Shown here piece after piece: positions 1-8,341 of a stretch of 56,266 bases of DNA. Source of the DNA: Candidatus Woesearchaeota archaeon (GTDB taxonomy: Archaea > Nanobdellota > Nanobdellia > Woesearchaeales > GW2011-AR4); NCBI GenBank assembly GCA_018303625.1, contig JAGVXV010000001.1, positions 1 to 56,266 on the forward strand, given 5' to 3'. The notes beneath the pieces were generated by a model. It was not told the origin of the DNA. It saw nothing but the letters and a program-made list of their open reading frames with translations, and made no database searches. The first letter of the stretch is position 1; each line of letters opens with the position of its first letter. The position numbers and the translations under genes were made by a program.

Positions 1-42
1 AATAATCTGCTAATTCACTACATTAAGACGCCTTATGGAGCT

Positions 43-1023
43 TTAACTTAGTTGTGATGTTATTGGAGCTTTTGCTAGTTTTGCTTTCTCTAATCTCTCG
101 GCAAACCTACAGGCATTGCACTTGTCTTTAGATGCAGATTCCCCGCATTCTTTGCAGCAGTTGGCTTCCTCGCCCTTAAACCTCTCCTTTAAATCCGGCA
201 GAACCTGCAGGAAAGAATTAACTATTGCATATTTTGTCCCCGGAAATTTTGCCTCAAACTCGTTAAGCGTGTCCCTCACCTGCGCCCTGTAGCTTTTTGA
301 GACATTTGGGCATTCCAGATAATTATCAATCAGGTTATTGAGGAAAGCATAAGTCGCAACTTCCTTTTCAGTGCAAAGATACAAAGGCTTTATCCTCTGT
401 ACAAAATTCCTGTTTCCAACGGAGTTGGTGCCGGACGTAGTCTTAGCATCCTTTATTCCGACTTTCGGCCCCAATCTTGCGCTTGCCCGTATGTTACTCT
501 TGAACTGGTTCATCAGAATGCTTTGCACTTCATCATCAAGGTTGTGGCCTGTTGCGATCTTTGTAAATCCAAGCTCCCTTGATTTTTTATTCAATAAATA
601 CCTGCGGAAAATCCCGCAGATTGTGCAGGGCTTTACATCCAGTACCTTGAGCATGTTGTCAAGAGGCATTCCAAACTCTTCCTCATAAGAGTAAATGTGC
701 AGGGGAACATTATTTTTTTCACAAAAGCTCTTTGCAGCCTCCAAAGTCTTGTCGCGGTAGTTCTCAATGCCCTCATTGATTGCAATAGCCGCCAGCCTTA
801 TTTTTTTATTTTTATCCGATAGTTTTTTCAGAATTTTCAATAGTGTCAATGAATCCTTGCCGCCTGACAAAGCAATGCCCAGATTTTCCTGCTTTCCGAT
901 TAAGCCAAACTTTGTTATAGTCCTGAATACCTTGTTTTCAAAATATTCAATAAAATGTTTTTTACAGAGGCTTTCGCCGGCAGTCAACTGGATTATCGGC
1001 TTTTCATTACAACAATTTAGCAT
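43..1023 (-). CDS. ttuA: tRNA 2-thiolation enzyme, TtuA/Ncs6 family
   Basis: Adenylates a tRNA uridine so that sulfur can be added (2-thiouridine); cytoplasmic. The PP-loop motif SGGKDS lies near residues 53-58. A CxxC (KPCTICG, about residue 132) with a later cysteine in LECPNVS (about 238) matches the Fe-S/catalytic cysteines of TtuA-type enzymes. Zinc-finger cysteines occur at the N-terminus (CC...LCKKH) and the C-terminus (CCKECG...CNAC). The length of 326 aa is normal. It follows the ubiquitin-like gene by 2 nt, so carrier and enzyme are almost certainly cotranscribed. The family is well supported; whether the product is s2U34 (Ncs6) or s2T54 (TtuA) cannot be decided by eye. Confidence 0.9.
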   Translation of the reverse strand: MLNCCNEKPIIQLTAGESLCKKHFIEYFENKVFRTITKFGLIGKQENLGIALSGGKDSLTLLKILKKLSDKNKKIRLAAIAINEGIENYRDKTLEAAKSFCEKNNVPLHIYSYEEEFGMPLDNMLKVLDVKPCTICGIFRRYLLNKKSRELGFTKIATGHNLDDEVQSILMNQFKSNIRASARLGPKVGIKDAKTTSGTNSVGNRNFVQRIKPLYLCTEKEVATYAFLNNLIDNYLECPNVSKSYRAQVRDTLNEFEAKFPGTKYAIVNSFLQVLPDLKERFKGEEANCCKECGESASKDKCNACRFAERLEKAKLAKAPITSQLS

Positions 1024-1025
1024 TT

Positions 1026-1232
1026 TTATCCGCCTGAAATAACTGGCATTATTTTTATCTCATCATAATCTTTGAGCTTTTCATTTTCCGGAATCAGTTC
1101 ATCGTTTCTTGTGGCAATGACGGTAACCGGATTTATTTTTAACTCATTCAATAAGTCCTTAAGCGAGGAAAATTCATCCAGTTCAACCATTATTTTTTTA
1201 TTTTCCCTTTCCATGAAAACGTTTACATTCAT
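1026..1232 (-). CDS. Ubiquitin-like sulfur carrier (SAMP/TtuB/MoaD-like)
   Basis: Small beta-grasp protein (68 aa) ending in the diglycine tail VISGG, which in this family is adenylated and loaded with sulfur as a thiocarboxylate. It sits 2 nt upstream of the TtuA/Ncs6-type thiolase, so tRNA thiolation is its likely job; archaeal SAMPs can also conjugate to proteins. The first ATG giving a normal length (MNVNVF) is chosen; an upstream TTG would add 8 residues. The only gene upstream on this strand lies beyond a 140-nt gap holding a hairpin repeat, so its own promoter is likely there. Confidence 0.82.
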   Translation of the reverse strand: MNVNVFMERENKKIMVELDEFSSLKDLLNELKINPVTVIATRNDELIPENEKLKDYDEIKIMPVISGG

Positions 1233-1298
1233 TTTATCCCGGAAACTTTTATTCAATAACTTATACTCACGAACAAAAATAATTATATAATAGTTGTC

Positions 1299-1351
1299 CG
1301 TTCGTAATAAGTAAAGGACATATTTATGTATAAAAATTTGTGTCCTTTACT
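1299..1351. repeat. Dispersed covarying hairpin, copy 1
   Basis: Perfect 11-bp inverted repeat: arms AGTAAAGGACA (1310-1320) and TGTCCTTTACT (1341-1351) around a 20-nt loop, preceded by CGTTCGTAATA (1299-1309). Two relatives occur at 13829-13871 and 47844-47886. Arm position 3 and positions 7-8 differ between copies, always with a compensating change in the other arm. The 11-nt leader is identical in the 47.8-kb copy. It lies upstream of the ubiquitin-like gene. Function unknown: small mobile repeat, RNA hairpin or protein-binding site. Confidence 0.7.
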
Positions 1352-1376
1352 ATAATTAAAAACAATAAATAAAAAT

Positions 1377-2012
1377 TTATGCTGTAACTTTGGGCCTTAC
1401 CCAGTCATAGCCTTTTTCCTCAACCTGCAGGGCTAATTCTTTTCCGCCTGACTTTACAATCCTGCCGTCAATTACAATATGCACTTTGTCAGGAGTTATG
1501 TAATTCAGGATTCTCTGGTAATGAGTTATGAGCAGGATTCCTGTCTCAGGGCCCTTTAATGCATTTACGCCATTGGCAACTGTTTTTAATGCATCTATGT
1601 CCAAGCCTGAATCTGTTTCATCCAGGATTGCAATTTGGGGATGCAAAACCGCCATCTGCAGTATTTCAGCCCTTTTCTTTTCTCCGCCGGAAAATCCTTC
1701 ATTCACGTACCTTAAAGCGAAGCTTTTGTCCATTTTCAGCAATGCCATCTTTTCCTGCAGCAATTTATGGAAATCAGGAACCGATATTGGCTTTTCGCGC
1801 TTTGCATTTAAAGCAGTCCTTAGGAAATTTGAGACAGAAACTCCGGATATTTCCTGAGGGTACTGGAATGACAGGAATAATCCATTTTTTGCCCTTTCAT
1901 CAGGCTCGGCATTTGTTGCATCTTTGCCATTCAGCATTATCTTTCCGTTTGTAATCTGGTATCTTGGGTGCCCCATCAGGGCATATGCTAATGTGCTCTT
2001 GCCCGAGCCGTT
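1377..2012 (-). pseudogene. sufC: SufC ATPase, missing its N-terminus
   Basis: SufC is the ABC-type ATPase of the SufBCD Fe-S scaffold. Visible are NGSGKST (most of Walker A, 1992-2012), a Q-loop region (FLSFQYPQE), the ABC signature FSGGEKKR, Walker [12 protein letters not shown] and switch HYQR. The roughly 35-40 residues that normally precede Walker A are absent: the reading frame runs back from NGSGKST into a stop at 2031-2033 with no start codon, and the DNA there is the end of sufU. The first in-frame ATG (1976) is after Walker A and would give a 199-aa ATPase without a P-loop. Either a real deletion that inactivates SufC or an assembly error; the remaining sequence looks undamaged. Confidence 0.85.
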
Positions 2013-2367
2013 ATGTCGCGCATTTCGTCCTTACAGGGCCTATTTCAATGCCAAGCATCTCGACAATTTTTTCCCTTGTAACGCTTTTTGCCTCCTGCAT
2101 GGTTTTTCCCATAAGCTCGTCGCTAAGCATCGACATGGCTGACTGCGAAATCGCGCAGCCCCTTCCCATGAATTTTATGTCATCAATTTTATTTCTGCTG
2201 AGCTTTAATTCCACAGTTATGACATCGCCGCACAACGGGTTGTTTTCAGTGAATTTTATATCGGCATTTTTCATCTGGCCTTGGTTGTGAGGGTGCTTGT
2301 AATGGTCTAAAATGTTTTCCTTGTAAATTCCCTCTCCAATATAGCTTGGATCCAAACTCTCGCTCAT
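2011..2367 (-). CDS. sufU: Fe-S scaffold/sulfur-transfer protein SufU, short C-terminus
   Basis: SufU accepts sulfur from SufS in Fe-S cluster assembly. Its zinc/sulfur ligands are present: C and D in LCGDVI, C in GRGCAIS, and C in RTKCAT near the C-terminus. The protein stops directly after KCAT, where the family normally continues with a helix of some 15 or more residues (LSLKAL-like). The next bases are the Walker A codons of sufC, so the stop looks created by a deletion joining the two genes out of frame. The start ATG overlaps the sufS stop (ATGA). Third or later gene of the suf operon. Confidence 0.85.
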   Translation of the reverse strand: MSESLDPSYIGEGIYKENILDHYKHPHNQGQMKNADIKFTENNPLCGDVITVELKLSRNKIDDIKFMGRGCAISQSAMSMLSDELMGKTMQEAKSVTREKIVEMLGIEIGPVRTKCAT

Positions 2368-3587
2368 TTAAACACCTTTATCACTTTATGTATTGCCTCG
2401 GCTAAACTGTCAATTTCCTCTTTTTGATTGTAAAGGTAAAATGAGGCTCTTGCGCTTGCGGGAATGCCTAAAACTGAATGCAAAGGCATTGCGCAATGAT
2501 GGCCTGCCCTCACCGCAATTCCTTCACCGTCTAAGATTGTTGCGGTGTCATGCGCATGCACATTCCTTACGTTAAATGCAACCAAAGCGCTTCTTTCTTT
2601 TGGGCCATATATTTCAACCTCTTTTATTTCATTTAATCTCCTGAGGCAATAATTTGTAAGTTCTTTTCCATGCCGCATTACATTCTCCATTCCTATTTTG
2701 CCTAGATAATCAACTGCCGCTGCCAAGCCGATTGCCTCGGCGATGTTCATAGTGCCTGCCTCGAACTTCCACGGCAGCTCATTGAATTTTGTATCTTTGA
2801 ATGTAACCTCTTTGATCATTTCACCTCCGTACAAAAATGGCTGCATTCTTTCAAGCAATTCCTTTTTTCCGTACAAAACCCCGATGCCTGTCGGGCCGAG
2901 CATCTTATGGCCTGAAAAAGCCAAAAAATCGCAGCCCATTTTTTTCACGTCAACGGGCATGTGCGGTACTGACTGCGCGCCATCAACAATGAAATAGGCA
3001 TTGCTTTTTTCCTTAACTATTTTTGCAATTTTCTCAACAGGATTTATTGTTCCAAGTACATTGGATGCATGCGTTATTGAGACAATTTTTGTCTTTTTGT
3101 TCAATAATTCACTGAATTGCTCCAGTTTCAGCTTTCCTTCCCCATCAATTTCAATGAATTTCAGCTTTAGATTTCTTTTTTTTGCCAATTGCTGCCACGG
3201 AACAAAGTTGGAATGGTGCTCCATCTGGGTTATTATTATTTCATCGCCCTGATTTAATTCCTGAGTTAATGAATATGCCAGCAAATTTATTGACTCTGTT
3301 GTGCCCCTTGTAAAGACAATTTCCTCAAAATCAGCGTTAATGAAATCAGCGACCTTTTTATGGCTTTTTTCATAAGCCAATGTTGCCTCTTCCCCAAGCT
3401 TATGTATGCTCCTGTGGATATTTGAATTGTAATTTTGGTAAAAATCAGCCATTGCACCAATTACTTGCCTTGGCTTTTGCGATGTTGCGGCATTGTCAAG
3501 GTAAATTAACGGCTTTCCGTTTACTTTAATATTTAAAATAGGAAAGTCCTTTCTTATTTTTTTAATGTCAAGCATTGTTTTTGGCAT
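2364..3587 (-). CDS. sufS: Cysteine desulfurase SufS
   Basis: PLP enzyme that removes sulfur from cysteine as a persulfide for Fe-S assembly. Length 407 aa is standard. Motifs: YLDNAATSQKP near the N-terminus, THASNVLG, DGAQS, the PLP lysine in SGHKMLGPTG, and the C-terminal catalytic cysteine in RAGHHCAMP, which marks group II (SufS) enzymes. It overlaps sufU by 4 nt and begins 1 nt after sufD, so it is translated within the suf operon. Confidence 0.95.
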   Translation of the reverse strand: MPKTMLDIKKIRKDFPILNIKVNGKPLIYLDNAATSQKPRQVIGAMADFYQNYNSNIHRSIHKLGEEATLAYEKSHKKVADFINADFEEIVFTRGTTESINLLAYSLTQELNQGDEIIITQMEHHSNFVPWQQLAKKRNLKLKFIEIDGEGKLKLEQFSELLNKKTKIVSITHASNVLGTINPVEKIAKIVKEKSNAYFIVDGAQSVPHMPVDVKKMGCDFLAFSGHKMLGPTGIGVLYGKKELLERMQPFLYGGEMIKEVTFKDTKFNELPWKFEAGTMNIAEAIGLAAAVDYLGKIGMENVMRHGKELTNYCLRRLNEIKEVEIYGPKERSALVAFNVRNVHAHDTATILDGEGIAVRAGHHCAMPLHSVLGIPASARASFYLYNQKEEIDSLAEAIHKVIKVFK

Positions 3588-3588
3588 T

Positions 3589-4788
3589 TTATTTTTTACT
3601 CATTATACTTTCAACCATATCGTGCATATTATCTCTTAAATTTTCCATCTGGATTTTTTGTATCAATGAATCGAAAAAGCCCTTTACATATTCCTTTGTT
3701 GCCTGCTCCTCATTTAAGCCACGAGAGCGCATATAAAACATCTTTTCCTTGTCAATCCTTCCAATGGTTGCGCCATGGGTGCACCTTACATCGTTGTTGT
3801 CAATTTCCAGATTCGGGATTGAGTCGGCAACAGCATCATTGCTCAGCAATAAAGTGTCTTCCTTCTGGTAGCCGTTTGAGCCATAGGCATTGTCATAGAT
3901 CTTTACCAGGCCGCGATAAACGCATTTTGCCTTATCAGTCAAAGCGCCTTTTGTGAATATGTCCGAGACAGTATTAGGGGCTTTGTGCAGTGAATTTGCA
4001 ACCAAGTCAAATTGCTGGGCTTTGCTTCCAAAAAATATGCCGTGGTTGTTTGTCGATGCCCCCTCGCCATTCAGGATTGTTGTCACTTCAGACATTGTTG
4101 CTTTGCTTCCGAAGCAGCAGTCCATCCAGTTTATTCTTGAATTTTTCCCTATTACCGCCCTTTTTATGGTGAAATTGAATGTCTCATGGCTCAGCAGCTG
4201 CACATCGCCGTAGTTTATTATTGCATTGCCCTTTGCATAAATTTCTACTATCTTGCTTTTGTAGCCGTTTCCGGCATTTGAATTTGAATCCTCAACGAGG
4301 GTAAGCTTCGAATTGTCCTCAGCCAGAATAATAAGATGGTCAAAAAGGGCATTTGAATCCATGCCCGAGGAAATTTCAATCGGCTCTTTAACTTCAATAT
4401 TTTTTGGGGCATAAACAAAAGTCAAATTGTTAAGGAAAGCCTGGTGAAGATAAGTGAATTTTTCATTTGCAGGAACTGCTTTCATGAAATTCTCCATTAA
4501 AATATCGCCATGGTTTTTCAATGCTTCATGAAAATTTTCTATTATTATATTCCTGTTGCTGTTCCTTATTTTTTTATCCGCTTTTCCGGCCTCGTTTGCA
4601 TCAACCTCGTCCAAATCCAGATCAATGCTCAAATTCATGTTGAGGCCGTAAGTAAACAATGGCATCTGCGCTTCCCGGAATAATTTAAGCGCGCCCAATC
4701 TTCTCTTTAGAAGCCATTCAGGCTCGTTGCCTTCCTTTGAAATTTTTTGGATAATACTCTCTGCTGACATTTCCTTTGATTTAAGCAT
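3589..4788 (-). CDS. sufD: Fe-S assembly protein SufD
   Basis: Beta-helix subunit of the SufBCD complex. The C-terminal half carries the family signature: CTHGATIGRIDKEKMFYMRSRG followed by the EEQAT...GFF helix region. At 399 aa it matches SufD, and it pairs with the longer SufB immediately upstream. A second possible start, MSAES, lies six residues in. SufD needs SufC to form an active complex, so the damaged sufC downstream matters for this protein too. Confidence 0.9.
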   Translation of the reverse strand: MLKSKEMSAESIIQKISKEGNEPEWLLKRRLGALKLFREAQMPLFTYGLNMNLSIDLDLDEVDANEAGKADKKIRNSNRNIIIENFHEALKNHGDILMENFMKAVPANEKFTYLHQAFLNNLTFVYAPKNIEVKEPIEISSGMDSNALFDHLIILAEDNSKLTLVEDSNSNAGNGYKSKIVEIYAKGNAIINYGDVQLLSHETFNFTIKRAVIGKNSRINWMDCCFGSKATMSEVTTILNGEGASTNNHGIFFGSKAQQFDLVANSLHKAPNTVSDIFTKGALTDKAKCVYRGLVKIYDNAYGSNGYQKEDTLLLSNDAVADSIPNLEIDNNDVRCTHGATIGRIDKEKMFYMRSRGLNEEQATKEYVKGFFDSLIQKIQMENLRDNMHDMVESIMSKK

Positions 4789-4834
4789 ATTCCTACCACT
4801 CCCTTTCGAAATTAACCTAGACTCATTTAAAAAA

Positions 4835-6238
4835 TTATCCTAAAGAACCTTCCATTTCCAATTCAATCAATCTGTTCAGCTCGACTGCGTATTCCAATGG
4901 CAGGGCTTTTACAACGGGCTCTATGAACCCAGAAACAATCATCTGGGTTGCTGTTTCTTTGCTCAGGCCCCTTGACATTAGGTAGAATACCTGCTCGTCG
5001 CTTATTTTACCGACAGTTGCCTCATGTCCCAAGTCAACTTCCTTCTCCTTTACATCCATGTAAGGCACGGTGTTGCTTTTTGAGATATTGTCCATCATCA
5101 GCGCATCGCAGTTCACATTTGACTTGCAGTTGCTTGCGCCGTTTTTTATGTGCAGCAACCCCCTGTATGTTGTTATGCCGCCGTCCTTGCTTATGCTTTT
5201 TGACTTTACAACTGATGTCGTGTTTTTTGCAAGATGGTAGACTTTTGTGCCTGTATCCTGGTTCTGGCCTTTGCCTGCAAAAGCAACGCCTATAAAGTCA
5301 GATTTTGCATTCTCGCCTATAAGGACTGAAGTGGGGTAAAGCATTGTGACCTTGCTTCCCATGTTGCCGTTAATCCATTCTATAACCCCGTCTTTCTGGA
5401 CCAAAGCCCTTTTTGTGTTTAAATTGTAGGTGTTTTTGCTCCAGTTTTCGATGCTTGAGTACCTTGCCCTTGCGCCTTCAAGAACATGTATCTCAACGCA
5501 GCCCGCATGTAATGAATTAACATTATATTGGGGGGCTGAGCAGCCTTCAATGTACTGCACTTCAGCATTTTTGTCAACAATAATCAAAGTATGCTCGAAC
5601 TGGCCTCCTTTTTGCGCATTCATCCTGAAGTAAGCCTGCAATGGCATGCTTACTTTTACATATGGAGGCACGTAAATAAAAGTTCCTCCTGACCATACAG
5701 CTGCGTGCAAGGCAGCAAACTTGTGCAAAGTCGGAGAAACGCATGATGTCATGAAATATTTTTTTACCAGTTCAGGGTGCTTTTGCAGAGCCTCGTCGCA
5801 GTCAAGAAAAATAACTCCTTTGTCCTCCCATTCTTTCTTTAGGTTGTGATAGACTACATCTGATTCATATTGGGCGCCTGCTCCTCCCAAAGCTGTCCTT
5901 TCCGCTTCCGGTATTCCTAACCTTTCAAAAGTCTTCTTGATATCTTCCGGAACCTCGTTCCAGTCGGTTGCGTTCCTTTTTGCATCAGGCCTATGGAAGA
6001 AAATTATGTTGTTCAAGTCCAAGTCATTTAAGCTGGGGCCCCAGCTCGGCATTGGAAGCTTCTGGAAAATTTCAAATGCCTTTAAGCGCTTGTTCAGCAT
6101 CCACTCAGGCTCATTTTTCTGCTTTGAGATTTCTTCAACAATTTCTTTGCTTAATCCGGGCTTTGCCTTGTAGATGTATTTATCCTCATTATAATGGTCG
6201 TAATTTTCCCTGTTGATTTCAAGAATCTGCTCTGCCAT
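4835..6238 (-). CDS. sufB: Fe-S assembly scaffold SufB
   Basis: Main scaffold subunit of SufBCD on which Fe-S clusters form. Length 467 aa is typical. Family features: the N-terminal segment ending in KNEPEWML, a central run with CVSPTLHKFAALHAAVW and GCSAPQY, and the C-terminal LGHEATVGKISDEQVFYLMSRG. Cysteines in NCKSNVNCDAL fit the cluster/sulfur-transfer region. It starts 2 nt after the regulator gene and leads the structural part of the operon. Confidence 0.95.
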   Translation of the reverse strand: MAEQILEINRENYDHYNEDKYIYKAKPGLSKEIVEEISKQKNEPEWMLNKRLKAFEIFQKLPMPSWGPSLNDLDLNNIIFFHRPDAKRNATDWNEVPEDIKKTFERLGIPEAERTALGGAGAQYESDVVYHNLKKEWEDKGVIFLDCDEALQKHPELVKKYFMTSCVSPTLHKFAALHAAVWSGGTFIYVPPYVKVSMPLQAYFRMNAQKGGQFEHTLIIVDKNAEVQYIEGCSAPQYNVNSLHAGCVEIHVLEGARARYSSIENWSKNTYNLNTKRALVQKDGVIEWINGNMGSKVTMLYPTSVLIGENAKSDFIGVAFAGKGQNQDTGTKVYHLAKNTTSVVKSKSISKDGGITTYRGLLHIKNGASNCKSNVNCDALMMDNISKSNTVPYMDVKEKEVDLGHEATVGKISDEQVFYLMSRGLSKETATQMIVSGFIEPVVKALPLEYAVELNRLIELEMEGSLG

Positions 6239-6240
6239 TT

Positions 6241-6627
6241 TTATTTTACGTTGACAAGCTCTTCTTCATGGCAAACATTGCAGTCATCCGGCAGCTCTAT
6301 ATCCTGCTTTTTGTGCAGGTCGCACATAATATGCCTGACTGCTGTCAATTTGCATAGCCTTAGCATTTCAGGAACAAGCATTCTGCTGTCTTCAATTATC
6401 CTTTCAGCTGACCTCTTTATTTCCTTCAGGACAGCTTCGGTAAAAATAACCTCTTTTGCCCTTTTCGAATTCAGGTACTGCGAAACAGCGGCTTCTGTCA
6501 ATGACATGTTTTTAGCTACCTGCTTTTGAGTCAATCCAAAATCATCAATCATTGTTTTAGTTAATTCCCGCCTTAAAGCGGGTATTATATACCACACTTC
6601 AATTTCCTGAGGCATTTGCCCGTGCAT
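6241..6627 (-). CDS. HTH regulator with cysteine cluster, likely suf operon regulator
   Basis: First gene of the suf operon, 2 nt before sufB. An N-terminal helix-turn-helix is visible (LTQKQVAKNMSLTEAAVSQYLN). The C-terminal half has four cysteines: one in LRLCKLT, one in HIMCDLH, and a CxxC in DDCNVCHEE, a plausible Fe-S or zinc site. Start chosen at MHGQMP because GGAGTGATAAAAATG gives a ribosome site. A 16-bp perfect palindrome next to a TATA box just upstream suggests autoregulation. By analogy with IscR/SufR it may sense Fe-S status, but it is not homologous to either by eye; that role is inferred. Confidence 0.75.
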   Translation of the reverse strand: MHGQMPQEIEVWYIIPALRRELTKTMIDDFGLTQKQVAKNMSLTEAAVSQYLNSKRAKEVIFTEAVLKEIKRSAERIIEDSRMLVPEMLRLCKLTAVRHIMCDLHKKQDIELPDDCNVCHEEELVNVK

Positions 6628-6652
6628 TTTTATCACTCCAAATGTTGATGTA

Positions 6653-6680
6653 CTTAACAATTGTTAAGAAGTATATAAAT
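6653..6680 (-). promoter_or_regulatory. suf operon promoter with palindromic operator
   Basis: On the minus strand a TATA box (complement of 6671-6680, GTATATAAAT) is followed within 3 nt by the perfect 16-bp palindrome CTTAACAATTGTTAAG (6653-6668). This places the palindrome between TATA and the expected transcription start, where a bound dimer would block RNA polymerase. The regulator encoded by the first gene is the natural candidate to bind it. Confidence 0.7.
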
Positions 6681-6785
6681 GTTGCGGTGAATTTCAAGAA
6701 ACTATTTTAAGAGAAATGTTGCATAATTTATAGTACCCTGCCTTTTCAACAATCTTTTTAAACTTGAATATATTAGATACCATTT

Positions 6786-7295
6786 ATGGGGGGTAAAGCG
6801 ATTGCATTTGGGCTGGCGGCGTTGCTTTTGGCAGGAGATGCTGAGGCATTTTCCCATGAGCCCGTTTTAGTAGCTGAGACTAAAGTATATGATCGAGGTA
6901 GCGTTATTGATGGCACTTCGCTTGAGGCAATATTCTTATTAGCCCAAAAGCAGGGAATAAGCAGCATTGTCCCAAACATTCCTTCTGGAAAAGAACCTAT
7001 TAATCTTGAGCGTTACGAAGTAGATAAAGGAGTTTCCTTGTATGTATTTGAAGGAAGCAAAATAGATGTTTTAAGGGGGTTGGGCGTGTTCATTAAATAC
7101 TATCCTGATAAAGAGTCAAGAGACCCAATCAAACCCAAAAAAAGCAACATAACTGAACTTTTAAAGGAAGCTGAAGGAAAAAGTATTTCTGTCGCAATAC
7201 CTGATCAGGGAAATCCGTTCTTTGTGGTTTATAATCCAGATAAATATAGCAGAGTAATGAGAAGCTCCAGCAGCTTTACCCAAGACAGGAAATAA
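6786..7295 (+). CDS. Predicted secreted protein of unknown function
   Basis: 169 aa with a clear signal peptide: GGKAIAFGLAALLLAG then a likely cleavage after AEA (about residue 21). The rest is soluble and mixed alpha/beta with no family recognised. A TATA-like CTTTTTAAAC lies about 30 nt upstream of the ATG, so it is probably a single-gene, nearly leaderless transcript. It converges on the dehydrogenase gene and ends exactly where that gene stops. Confidence 0.6.
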   Translation: MGGKAIAFGLAALLLAGDAEAFSHEPVLVAETKVYDRGSVIDGTSLEAIFLLAQKQGISSIVPNIPSGKEPINLERYEVDKGVSLYVFEGSKIDVLRGLGVFIKYYPDKESRDPIKPKKSNITELLKEAEGKSISVAIPDQGNPFFVVYNPDKYSRVMRSSSSFTQDRK

Positions 7296-8300
7296 TTAAT
7301 TCACTTCATTAACAATCTTTTTCTTAAGAAAAAATTTAATATTCTCAATTGTCATATCAAGAATCCTCTGCAATGCCTCAACCGAATTGAAAGCGTTATG
7401 TGGCGTTATAATAACATTGCCCATTTTTGCCAGGGCATGATTTTCAAGAATTATCCTCAAGTCGCATTCTTTCGGGAAATGCCTTGACATCACTTCCTTG
7501 TCTTCCCTGACATAGCATTCTTCCTCGAGGACATCAAGGCCTGCTCCTCCTAAACCTCCTTTTTGCAAGGCTTTCAATAAGGCATCTGTTTCTATCAAGG
7601 CTCCTCTTGCCGTGTTAATGAGCAAAGCGCCTTTTTTTATTTTTTTGATATTTTTTTTATTCAGCAAATGATGCGTTTTTTTGCTGTAAGGGCAGTGCAG
7701 CGTTATTATATCAGAATTTTTCAATAAATAATCAAAATTTACATACTTAAAGCCCAATTCTTTTTCCAATTTCTTATTTTCAAAAACATCAAAGGCAATA
7801 ACATTCATCTCAAAACCGCGGGCAATCCTTATTACATGCCTTCCAATGCTGCCAACGCCGACAACACCTAAAGTCCTTCCGCTCAAGTCAATGCCCCTCA
7901 AGCCCTGCTGCGAAAAGTCAAGCTCCTTTGTCTTTTCCCATGCCTTATGAATTTTCCTTGTAAGGTTAAGAATCAAGGCAAAAGTATGCTCTGCAACAGT
8001 ATTTTCGCCGTAATGCGGCACATTGCAGACAATAATCCCTCTTTTTTTGCATTCCTTTAAGTCAATATGGTCAAAGCCGGTGCTTCTTGTAGCAATTAAT
8101 TTTAGTTTTTTTAATTTACTTAATACATTTTTATTAATGCTTGAATAAATAAAAACGGAAACAATGTCAAAATCCTTTACCTTAACTGCATTTTTCTCGT
8201 TTAAATGCTCTTCAGAAAAATAAAGATTATGGCCTTTTAATTTTTGCTTTAAATAGGGCTTTTCCCAATCCTCAATCTCAAAGAAGGCTATTTTGGGCAT
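7296..8300 (-). CDS. D-isomer-specific 2-hydroxyacid dehydrogenase (D-lactate dehydrogenase-like)
   Basis: NAD-dependent reduction of a 2-keto acid, probably pyruvate to D-lactate. Motifs: nucleotide-binding GVVGVGSIGRHV, substrate/catalytic Arg in NTARGALIETDALL, Glu in the GGAGLDVLEEE region, and the catalytic His in VIITPHNAFNS. The insert with VREDKEVM and ENHALAKMGNV before that His is typical of D-lactate dehydrogenases. Start at MPKIAFFE gives 334 aa, the normal length; an upstream start would add 20 unrelated residues. In a fermentative DPANN cell it could regenerate NAD for the GAPDH also present here. Confidence 0.88.
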   Translation of the reverse strand: MPKIAFFEIEDWEKPYLKQKLKGHNLYFSEEHLNEKNAVKVKDFDIVSVFIYSSINKNVLSKLKKLKLIATRSTGFDHIDLKECKKRGIIVCNVPHYGENTVAEHTFALILNLTRKIHKAWEKTKELDFSQQGLRGIDLSGRTLGVVGVGSIGRHVIRIARGFEMNVIAFDVFENKKLEKELGFKYVNFDYLLKNSDIITLHCPYSKKTHHLLNKKNIKKIKKGALLINTARGALIETDALLKALQKGGLGGAGLDVLEEECYVREDKEVMSRHFPKECDLRIILENHALAKMGNVIITPHNAFNSVEALQRILDMTIENIKFFLKKKIVNEVN

Positions 8301-8341
8301 TAAATACCCTATTTTATTTCTAATATAAATAATTTTTTGAT

